Notes under the pieces: model-generated
Database searches by the model: none
Seen by the model: the letters and a program-made list of their open reading frames with translations, nothing else
What the model was told of the DNA's origin: nothing
Shown: positions 1-7,061 of the stretch, piece by piece
How the letters are laid out: each line of letters begins with the position of its first letter
How positions within the stretch are numbered: the stretch's first letter is position 1
Assembly (NCBI GenBank): GCA_937871985.1
Contig: CALMPB010000377.1
Location: 1-18,275 of the forward strand
Source of the DNA: an uncultured Burkholderiaceae bacterium
GTDB taxonomy: Bacteria; Pseudomonadota; Gammaproteobacteria; Burkholderiales; Burkholderiaceae
Length of the DNA stretch: 18,275 nucleotides
Reading direction: 5' to 3'
Made by a program: the position numbers and the translations under genes

Positions 1-160
1 TTGCCATCGGCATGGGCCTGCGAGGCCATTGCCGCAAAACCGAATGCCCGATAGGGGGAAGCTTGGCAACATATTCTTGACCGTCTCGCTCGACGAGGCA
101 GACACGCGAATTCACCGTGGCATGCAGAACGTCTTTGAGATCGTAGTGATCTGGCAGCAT
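1..160 (-). CDS. Partial CDS, possibly kinase-like fold (5' end only)
   Basis: This gene starts with ATG at 160-158 on the minus strand and runs off the left edge of the window, so only about 53 residues are visible. Its start codon shares one base with the stop of the upstream DUF91-like gene (TGATG), which implies translational coupling and makes the start convincing although no separate long ORF is left in the window. The visible N-terminus contains RVCLVERDGQEYVAKLPP. A hydrophobic strand, an acidic/Gly turn and a VAK tripeptide is the pattern of strands beta1 to beta3 of protein-kinase-like or aminoglycoside-phosphotransferase-like folds, where the lysine binds ATP phosphates. That reading is an inference from about 20 residues; no glycine-rich loop is obvious and the catalytic loop would lie outside the window. 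It could equally be an unrelated protein. It is the last visible gene of the defence-like operon. Confidence 0.6.
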   Translation of the reverse strand, partial: MLPDHYDLKDVLHATVNSRVCLVERDGQEYVAKLPPIGHSVLRQWPRRPMPMA

Positions 161-1251
161 CAGGTATCCAGTTTGAACGCGTCACTGATCTGCTCGATCG
201 TGAACTGTTGACGCAGCTTTGCTGCAGTGTTCTGGTTGGCGAACATGCCGTTCTTCCAGAATGCTTGTTCGCGGGGCACTGTGTGGATCCATTCGATCGG
301 AACGACCCACTCAGCTGCTTCGTCTGCCTCGTCGCCGTCATGACGATAGGTGCCAGCAAGTTCAAGCTCCCGAAGTGGCGTGGCAACACCATCCACGTTC
401 ACGACAGCCTGGTCAAACCGTTTGGCCTCGCCCGTCACAGTTCCTACGCCCACATATCCCGTCTTCGGGATGTGTACGAGCACTCTTGCCCCGACGGGCA
501 AGTTTTTCAGGGTCTGGGAAAACCACTTGCCACCTCCGCCTGAGACAAAGCCATACTTTCGTCCGTCGACCCACTGACGGGTGCCGCTGTCTTCACCAAA
601 GGACACATACCAATCAGTTCCATTCCACGGCTCGCGAGTCTTCGTTTTACGAGAGACCAACGATGTCGAGATTGCTGTCTGTCCTTCGTGCTCGACGAGC
701 CAAGTTCGGGCGAGGTAGGAGGATCCGTTATCGATGAAGTGGCGGAAAAAGACGACGTTGATGGGCACACCAAAGTCCTCGTTGAGGAACCGCACGATGC
801 GTTCCGTTGCCGAATCGATGCTGGCTGCGACGATCGTGAACGTTTGCGTAGCATTCACTTCTTCTGGAAGTGTCTCGTTGAAGCATTCTGCAAACGCTTC
901 TTCTAGTGCTGTGCCAGGCCGGTACTGATCGAAGATTCCTTGGATCTCTGCCCGACCGAGCGATGATACCCATGACCCATAATCAAGTGCTTGTGCTGTC
1001 ACATCCCGCGGGGTCTTGTCGCGCTTGAGTTCGATGACGTGCACCGCGGCCGTCTCGTCCAGTGCTAGAAGGTCGATGAAACCACCGAATGCTGTCGGAA
1101 CTTGGCGTCCGACGATCATCAGTGTCTCTCCCAGCATTGAGGGGTCCGACTCGATGTACGTTTCGAGCTGAGACTCCAATCCAATCGCGGTCGGCACGAT
1201 GCGACTCAGTTTGTCGCTATCAGCTCGCCACAGCCCCATTTCAACTGCCAC
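160..1251 (-). CDS. DUF91/NucS-like PD-(D/E)XK nuclease family protein
   Basis: A 363-residue protein. Residues about 55-92 hold a PD-(D/E)XK-type core: GGFIDLLALD with D60, then VIELKRDK with E74 and K76, then TAQALDY with Q87 and Y91. This is the arrangement of DUF91/NucS C-terminal nuclease domains, which cut DNA using a metal bound by the acidic residues. A middle segment (about 135-190) and a C-terminal part (about 215-363, with KYGFVSGGGGKWF, GYVGVG and FANQNT) are recurrent in full-length members of this family; the C-terminal part may bind nucleic acid, but that is an inference. The start is GTG; GAAGAGAG lies about seven bases upstream, which favours it over an ATG four codons in. 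It follows the AAA ATPase gene after 34 bp and overlaps the next gene by one base. Such proteins also occur alone in genomes, so its membership in the upstream system rests only on gene order. Family call is firm; the substrate is unknown. Confidence 0.85.
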   Translation of the reverse strand: MAVEMGLWRADSDKLSRIVPTAIGLESQLETYIESDPSMLGETLMIVGRQVPTAFGGFIDLLALDETAAVHVIELKRDKTPRDVTAQALDYGSWVSSLGRAEIQGIFDQYRPGTALEEAFAECFNETLPEEVNATQTFTIVAASIDSATERIVRFLNEDFGVPINVVFFRHFIDNGSSYLARTWLVEHEGQTAISTSLVSRKTKTREPWNGTDWYVSFGEDSGTRQWVDGRKYGFVSGGGGKWFSQTLKNLPVGARVLVHIPKTGYVGVGTVTGEAKRFDQAVVNVDGVATPLRELELAGTYRHDGDEADEAAEWVVPIEWIHTVPREQAFWKNGMFANQNTAAKLRQQFTIEQISDAFKLDT

Positions 1252-1285
1252 AGTTCACTCTCTTCAGTCTCATATCGTCACGCTA

Positions 1286-3865
1286 TTAATTGGCGTACGA
1301 TTTCACACGTTTGTGCCATGCCTTGAGCCATGCGATTTCACGGGCAACCTCGTCTGTCGTAGGAGGTACGTAATTTTCTTCAGGCGCGTTGTCATGTCTC
1401 TCAGCCCAGCCTGAGATTTTTCCATACGCAGATTGATACTCGTCGTGATCGGCTTGCGTGAACCTGGGCAAGATCTTGAGCATAGTTGGGCGAACTTCAT
1501 TCTTGCCGCGGTCGACCAGCTCATTAACGATATGTAGGTTCACAGCCCGTTCAAGTGTTTGCGAAAGGCGGCCAGTTAGAGCACCGATGCGAGCAACGTA
1601 GTCTTCCTCGCTTAGTTCCGCTCGTATCTTCGCAATTGCGGCCAAGTCTGACTCCATCAAGCTGATTCGCTGCGGAATATCCTTAGCCGCCCAAGGCAAC
1701 TCGTCGGAAATAAGACCCGGCTGAGCCTCACCTATGCGCTGTACTGAACGCTTCTCCAGGGAAACCGGTTTTCGTTCGGCTTCTTTGATTAGCGCCTGAA
1801 CAAAAGTGATCTCGTGGGTGAAAACAATAACCTGCCGAGTATCAGCCAACTCAACAAGCCTCTGCGCAACCCTAGTTCGCCTTTCGGAGTCCAGTGACGA
1901 TACTGGGTCGTCAAAAACTACTCCGGACAGCGATGCATCCAGTTCGACTTCGGTCAAAAATCCTGCTAACCCAAGCGCGGTCTGCTCACCTTCACTCAGG
2001 ACCAGCTCAACGGCAGCAGCGTGCGGCGAACCGACCAGGCCAGGCTGATGCTCCAGAGCCTGCTGCCGACCCCGACCGGTTCGATTCAGCGTGACACGAC
2101 GAAGGCCAAGCCGTTCTGTCTCTCGCGTAAAGTGATCCCGAACCTCCTGAGTAACATACTGCTCTGTCAGTTCGCCACGTTTGGTGGTAATAGAGTTCGT
2201 CGCAGCGAGCGGCTTGATGGCTTCAATTTTCTTACGCTGAGCGAGACGTTTGATTTCTGCCTCGATGGAGGTCTGTGCCTCTGCAAGCAACTTTGAATCC
2301 TGCAATTCAAGAACCTTGGAACTGGCTGCCGAACTGGTTTCCGCAAACTTGGTGTCGTCGATGCCCTCCGCAAGTTCACTTAGTTCTTTTGCTCGATCAG
2401 CGGCCGCAGTACTGACAGACTCAACTAATGGAGTTGGTGCAATTGCAGCTCCGGATTCATCCTTTAGCCATTCTTCGGCGCTGAGAACAACCTTGCACGC
2501 TTCCTCAAACCAGCTCCTTACCGAAGCAGTATCTTCGCCGCCCTCCTGCAGCGTGCCTAGCGCAGCACTAACAGCGGTCGGTAGAACACTTAGTGAATTG
2601 AGAGTATTCATCGCATCAATAAGAGATTCCGCAGCGTCATCCGCGTCCCGGGAAGTTGTATCTGAGACGAAAGTCTCGAACCTGACCAAACGGTCTGATG
2701 CTTCTTCACTTAATCTTTGTTGGCACAGCAAGCAGACTGCAGCTTCTCCGGTGTAAGGGAACTCATGATCGTGGTAGGCCTCGGTGAGTGAGAACTTCCT
2801 AGCTGCTTCCCACAGCAATCGCCATGTTTCCGATCCGACATTAGTGATGGGCTCAGCCTCAAAGGTATTCGAGGAAGCAATTCTCGCGGCCTCACGAAGT
2901 TGTTTGGCGTTCTGGCGCTGTGTCTTCAGATCATTCAGCGATTCCATGCTCACCATGCCGCCAAGCTCCTTGGCATGAACTTCGAGCGTTGACCATTCTC
3001 GTGAAAGCGCTAGTAGCCGCGTCTTTTCCTTGGCTGGGTCGCTGCCCTTAAGACGAGCCTCCTCAGCGAGCGCTTGTGCAAGCTGGCTATCGTGGTCATT
3101 TGTTAGGGCAAGTGCGACGCGCACCGACTCAGAGTCAGTATCAGCGGACAAAGAATCAAGAAAACGTGAAGAGGCCGTCCCGCTATGCAGCATCGGCAAC
3201 GAGGGCTTCTCAGTATCGTTAGTGGCGAGCCTCTTTCCAATCTCGAGAGAGATTCTTTCACAGGCCCCGGATAGCTGATCCAGGATCGTTAGCGCGGAAG
3301 GTTGGTAATCAACTTCAGCTGCCTTCGTGACGTAAGCGTCACCGCAATCTTCGTCGTAGAACCGAATACGTGATAAGTGCTTACTCGGTGAGTCTCCAAG
3401 CCGCCACGCATTTGGTTCACCTGCCTTTGAATATGAAATGGTGGCGGTCTGCGGAATCGGGTTCGAAGAGAACACGTCCCCGAGCAGTCGCCCGGACTTA
3501 AAACGAGCAGTCACTGACTCACGAATCAGGCGCGCGTATCCAGATTTTCCACTGGCATTGTTTCCGAAGACAATCGTGAGGCCACTTGCGTTGAAAGACA
3601 GAGTTTGCCCGGGCAACAGTGCATTGATCCCCGCAACTTCGGTGATCTCTGCAAGAGCGACTGCGTCTCCAGAAGCAGTCGAACCTGGGACATCCGCTGC
3701 CTCTATATCTAAGGCCTCTGGAAGCTCACCATTGATTAGCTGGTCTACTATTTCACTCACATCAGAGTCGGAGATTGGCTCATGATCGCATAACCGCGCG
3801 ACTACCGCCTTCTGCCAGTCATGGCGAGTGTTCACCCACGTAGCGAGTTCCTCGTTGAGTGTCAT
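1286..3865 (-). CDS. AAA_13 / RloC-PrrC-like ATPase with CxxC hook motif
   Basis: An 859-residue ABC/SMC-type ATPase. The Walker A motif GNNASGKS is at 101-108, an ABC-signature-like LSEGE at 623-627, Walker B VVFDDP at 649-654, a D-loop SSLD at 656-659 and a switch histidine in FTHE at 682-685. Between the two ATPase halves is a long, mostly helical, probably coiled-coil region with CLLC at 378-381, placed like the Rad50/RloC zinc hook. AAA_13 proteins include the anticodon nucleases PrrC and RloC, which often accompany restriction systems and cleave tRNA when restriction is disturbed. A C-terminal tail of about 150 residues after the ATPase contains R766, E772 and H824, which could be a nuclease triad, but the spacing is not the R-x3-E of PrrC and this is unproven. 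The start overlaps the GIY-YIG stop by four bases (ATGA), so translation is coupled. The gene looks more AT-rich than its neighbours, suggesting a separate origin. Confidence 0.85.
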   Translation of the reverse strand: MTLNEELATWVNTRHDWQKAVVARLCDHEPISDSDVSEIVDQLINGELPEALDIEAADVPGSTASGDAVALAEITEVAGINALLPGQTLSFNASGLTIVFGNNASGKSGYARLIRESVTARFKSGRLLGDVFSSNPIPQTATISYSKAGEPNAWRLGDSPSKHLSRIRFYDEDCGDAYVTKAAEVDYQPSALTILDQLSGACERISLEIGKRLATNDTEKPSLPMLHSGTASSRFLDSLSADTDSESVRVALALTNDHDSQLAQALAEEARLKGSDPAKEKTRLLALSREWSTLEVHAKELGGMVSMESLNDLKTQRQNAKQLREAARIASSNTFEAEPITNVGSETWRLLWEAARKFSLTEAYHDHEFPYTGEAAVCLLCQQRLSEEASDRLVRFETFVSDTTSRDADDAAESLIDAMNTLNSLSVLPTAVSAALGTLQEGGEDTASVRSWFEEACKVVLSAEEWLKDESGAAIAPTPLVESVSTAAADRAKELSELAEGIDDTKFAETSSAASSKVLELQDSKLLAEAQTSIEAEIKRLAQRKKIEAIKPLAATNSITTKRGELTEQYVTQEVRDHFTRETERLGLRRVTLNRTGRGRQQALEHQPGLVGSPHAAAVELVLSEGEQTALGLAGFLTEVELDASLSGVVFDDPVSSLDSERRTRVAQRLVELADTRQVIVFTHEITFVQALIKEAERKPVSLEKRSVQRIGEAQPGLISDELPWAAKDIPQRISLMESDLAAIAKIRAELSEEDYVARIGALTGRLSQTLERAVNLHIVNELVDRGKNEVRPTMLKILPRFTQADHDEYQSAYGKISGWAERHDNAPEENYVPPTTDEVAREIAWLKAWHKRVKSYAN

Positions 3866-5073
3866 TCCCAGCCTGCCTCATAATCTTTACCGCGTAGTCG
3901 CTGAGTCTGCGCGTCGTAGGTGTAGTTCACGATGCTGCCACTAACGATGAGGTCGACTGCTTGGTCAATGACCGGCCGCGGCACGATGAACCACTCGGTG
4001 GGGTCATACCCACGTCCGTCAGCGCCGACTTGATTGAGGTCCAAGCGCACCTCGGCGAAGACTCGGTGCAGCAGGTGTTCCAGCGCGGAGGTTTTCATGT
4101 TGTATGTCCGGTAGCTAGCCACGATGTCCACTGGTGCCATCAGGTAGGTAGGCGATTTCTCGGCCCCCTGAATTCTCTTCTCCACTTCGCCGCGCGTGAA
4201 GCCAATCTTGTGCAGGTCTTTCAGACTCGCGAGCTGAGGGTCCTCGCTCCGCGAGCGCAGCACGTAAATGTACCCGCTCGCCTCATCATCTCCGAAAATT
4301 TCGGGGGCTCCGGCGTCGACGACAATGAAGCCGTCTTCATCACTCAACCGAATCGCCAACGACTGACGGTACATGGCTGACTCGGTACCGTTCTCGAAGA
4401 TCACACGCAACCGCTCACGCTTGTTCTCGCGAACCGTTGACTTCTTGTACTCGGTCTCTCCGACCTCTGCCACAAACAGCATCACACCGTTGAGCACGAA
4501 GAACGCGCCAGGAACGATGCTTCCCATACCGGGATACGGATGTAACTTGCTGACGCCGTCGCGAAGTTCCTGGTGCTTATGCTCGAACAGCGGTGCAAAC
4601 GTCTCGAAATCATCGGCAGGACGCCTTCGAGCAGCTTCTCCGCTGTCAAACTGTTGCCGACGCACCGGCAGGTCCGAGACATCGAGGATTCCAGACTCAT
4701 CACCGAGCAGGTCGAGATCATCACTTTCGAGGAGGTCATCGAGAGACTCAGGCGCAGCCGGTGTTTCCAGCAAGCCAAACTCGTCGTCAAGATGCTTCAG
4801 TGCCGTGATCTTGTCGTCGTTTGCAAGGATGCCATCGAGCCGGGCACCGAGCTTTCGCTCTGCGATCTCCCGTGTCTGAGAGCTGGGCAGTCGATCATGC
4901 GCACGACGGAATTCCACGATCTCCAGGAACGCGCGCTCAAGACGATCCGAGGATGTGACCTTCTTCGGCTTCTCAGGAGCATCGAGCAACCCGTCGATGT
5001 CCGAGTCGAGAATCGCCTCAATGCTGGTCGGCGTGATGAAGTCGGCTGGCCCTAAGCTCGATGAATCGCTCAT
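3862..5073 (-). CDS. GIY-YIG nuclease family protein (T5orf172-like)
   Basis: A 403-residue protein with a C-terminal GIY-YIG domain. GYIYV is at 267-271, HKIGFT at 288-293, an arginine at 300 in EKRI, and a glutamate at 332 in SALEHLLH: these are the GIY strand, YIG strand, catalytic Arg and metal-binding Glu of the fold, in the order seen in T5orf172/MUG113-type domains. The first 140 residues are acidic and helical, with runs such as DDLLESDDLDLLGDE, and hold no domain I recognise; the middle (about 155-260) probably forms a beta-rich module. Predicted role: the metal-dependent DNA-cutting subunit of the operon, working with the helicase. ATG start overlaps the helicase stop (ATGA) and its own stop overlaps the AAA ATPase start the same way. 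All key GIY-YIG residues are present, so it is probably active. The target and its dependence on the methyltransferase are inference. Confidence 0.9.
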   Translation of the reverse strand: MSDSSSLGPADFITPTSIEAILDSDIDGLLDAPEKPKKVTSSDRLERAFLEIVEFRRAHDRLPSSQTREIAERKLGARLDGILANDDKITALKHLDDEFGLLETPAAPESLDDLLESDDLDLLGDESGILDVSDLPVRRQQFDSGEAARRRPADDFETFAPLFEHKHQELRDGVSKLHPYPGMGSIVPGAFFVLNGVMLFVAEVGETEYKKSTVRENKRERLRVIFENGTESAMYRQSLAIRLSDEDGFIVVDAGAPEIFGDDEASGYIYVLRSRSEDPQLASLKDLHKIGFTRGEVEKRIQGAEKSPTYLMAPVDIVASYRTYNMKTSALEHLLHRVFAEVRLDLNQVGADGRGYDPTEWFIVPRPVIDQAVDLIVSGSIVNYTYDAQTQRLRGKDYEAGWE

Positions 5074-7061
5074 GCGTCACCGCCCTCGGCTGTCGCAGCT
5101 GCACGCGCTTCCGTGGCACGCTGCTGCTTCTGACGCTGCAGAAAGAGCAGGATCTCGGCGTACCGCTTCTCAGTGGGGTCTTCAGATCTCACGTTCGGTC
5201 GACCGTTGAGCTTCGCCCACTGCTGAATCCTCGGCCACGCAGCCAATGCTTCTTCCTCGGTCACCTCAACGCGGGTCGCGGTGATCGAGTCCTGGATGAT
5301 GCGCAGCACACTCGGTGTGACCGACTTCGACAGCACTTCGAAGGCACGCTGGAACGGGTTGACCGAGTCGATGAGATTGATGTTGATGTCGTCGATGTTG
5401 ACGAACTTTTCACTCATCTTGATGAATCGCTTGTCGCCGACCTCGCGCACCTCACCGTTCTTGATCACCGAGTCAACAACGACTTGCTGACGCAACTCTT
5501 CGACCTGGGTCTCATTGAGATCCGGGTAGCGCTCGCGAATGATCTTCGGGATCAGCACCTTGTTGGTGGTTTCGGGATCAACTGAGCCCGCTGCGGCCTT
5601 CGCGAACGTGTCGTCTTGCAGGATCGTAGCCTTGAGATCGTTCAAGTCGGTCTCAACGATCTGCTTCACACGCTCAGACGATGGCTCTTTGAATCCCTTG
5701 ATCTTGATGACACCGGGCGCGGTCGCTGAGTCTTCACCTGTCCGCTTGGTCTTGAAGGTGAAGTTCTGCGCGAGCACCTGTTCCATGAGGAGGGAGGCTG
5801 TGATGGCCTTCAGCATGTTGTTCACCGAAACCTTCACCTCGCTTTGCGACGCGTCGGGTTCAGCGATCAGGTTGGTGAACTGTGCGTGATCTTTGCCGGG
5901 GCTGTCGCGGGTAACGCGGCCGATGATCTGAATGACCTCGGTCAGTGACGCACGATAGCCGACGGTGAGCGCGTGCTCGGCAAATGGCCAGTCGAAACCT
6001 TCCTTCGCCATGCCCAGAGCGATGATCACGTCGATGGTGTCGCGGTCTTTGGATGCGACCGTTGAGAGATAGTGCAGTGTTTCAGCGCGCGCGGCCTGAT
6101 CTGTGTCATCTACGAGATCAGCAACGCGGATCAGCTCTCCGTTGTCGTTACGGCGGATCACAATGACGCCAGTGTCCGGCTCGGTGTGGTCGACATGGCC
6201 GATGGAGTCGATGATGAATCCGACTTCTTCGATCTTATCTTTTGTCGACTCACCCGAGTTCACGTTGGGGATGTGGATGATTGTCTTCTTGTCGAGGTCG
6301 AAGACCTCTCCGATCGCTTCGGTGTAGCGACCCTGATAGAAGTGGTGACCGATGCCGAGCGAGTGCAGATGCTCGTAGCCGTTGAGTTGGTCATAGTAGT
6401 TGAACGTGACCGGCGTGAACTTCGCTTCGTCCTCCGCTGACAGCACTGGGACGGAGTCACCGCGGAAGTAGGAGCCGGTCATCGCGACGATGTGAACGTC
6501 GGAACCGTTCATGACGTCGCGCAGCAGTGCACCGAGTCGGCTTGATTCGGTGTCCGCTGAAACGTGGTGGAACTCGTCGATCGCGAGCACCGTACCGTTG
6601 AACGCTTCTGGTGCGAGCTTCTCGAACGCGAATCGTAGGGTGGCGTGAGTGCAGACCAATGTTGTGGCCGCCGAATCATTCAGGAAGTCGATGAATGCGC
6701 CGACTTTGCCCTGCGAGGAGCCTGGGTCGCAGAGGTTGTGCTTGTCTAGGATCTCCCAGTCGGCGAAGAACCCGAACTTCGTGAGGTTGGTTGAGGCGAA
6801 GGACGCACCGATCGAGCGTTCGGGGACGGCGACGATCACCTTCTTGCGTCCCTGGTTGAAAAGCTTGTCGAGTGCCACGAACATCAGTGCTCGGGACTTG
6901 CCCGAGGCAGGCGGTGCTTTGACGAGCAGGTGCTGGGCGTCGCGCTTCGCGAACACTCGCTGCTGCATCTCACGCATGCCCATCGCATCGGTGTTTACGG
7001 ATGCGCCGGTGCGCGCGTAGGTCACATCGACAATGTTCAACGGCTTCTTGATCTCGCTCAC
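5070..7061 (-). CDS. SF2 DEAD/DEAH-type helicase or translocase
   Basis: A 663-residue superfamily 2 ATPase. Motif I APPASGKS is at 49-56, motif Ia/Ib material around VAVPERS (77-83) and THATLR (138-143), motif II DEFHH at 162-166, motif III MTGS at 194-197, motif V GMAKEGFDW at 350-358 and motif VI QIIGRVTRD at 378-386. Both RecA-like lobes are therefore complete, as in the ResIII/HsdR-like helicases that move along double-stranded DNA. About 270 residues follow the second lobe; I recognise no nuclease motif in them, so cutting is likely done by the adjacent GIY-YIG protein. The start is GTG, sharing GTGA with the methyltransferase stop; AGGAG lies nine bases upstream and supports it. The gene sits between the methyltransferase and nuclease genes, overlapping both, which argues for a stoichiometric complex. 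Function as an ATP-driven translocase is known for the family; its role here is inferred. Confidence 0.9.
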   Translation of the reverse strand: MSEIKKPLNIVDVTYARTGASVNTDAMGMREMQQRVFAKRDAQHLLVKAPPASGKSRALMFVALDKLFNQGRKKVIVAVPERSIGASFASTNLTKFGFFADWEILDKHNLCDPGSSQGKVGAFIDFLNDSAATTLVCTHATLRFAFEKLAPEAFNGTVLAIDEFHHVSADTESSRLGALLRDVMNGSDVHIVAMTGSYFRGDSVPVLSAEDEAKFTPVTFNYYDQLNGYEHLHSLGIGHHFYQGRYTEAIGEVFDLDKKTIIHIPNVNSGESTKDKIEEVGFIIDSIGHVDHTEPDTGVIVIRRNDNGELIRVADLVDDTDQAARAETLHYLSTVASKDRDTIDVIIALGMAKEGFDWPFAEHALTVGYRASLTEVIQIIGRVTRDSPGKDHAQFTNLIAEPDASQSEVKVSVNNMLKAITASLLMEQVLAQNFTFKTKRTGEDSATAPGVIKIKGFKEPSSERVKQIVETDLNDLKATILQDDTFAKAAAGSVDPETTNKVLIPKIIRERYPDLNETQVEELRQQVVVDSVIKNGEVREVGDKRFIKMSEKFVNIDDININLIDSVNPFQRAFEVLSKSVTPSVLRIIQDSITATRVEVTEEEALAAWPRIQQWAKLNGRPNVRSEDPTEKRYAEILLFLQRQKQQRATEARAAATAEGGDA

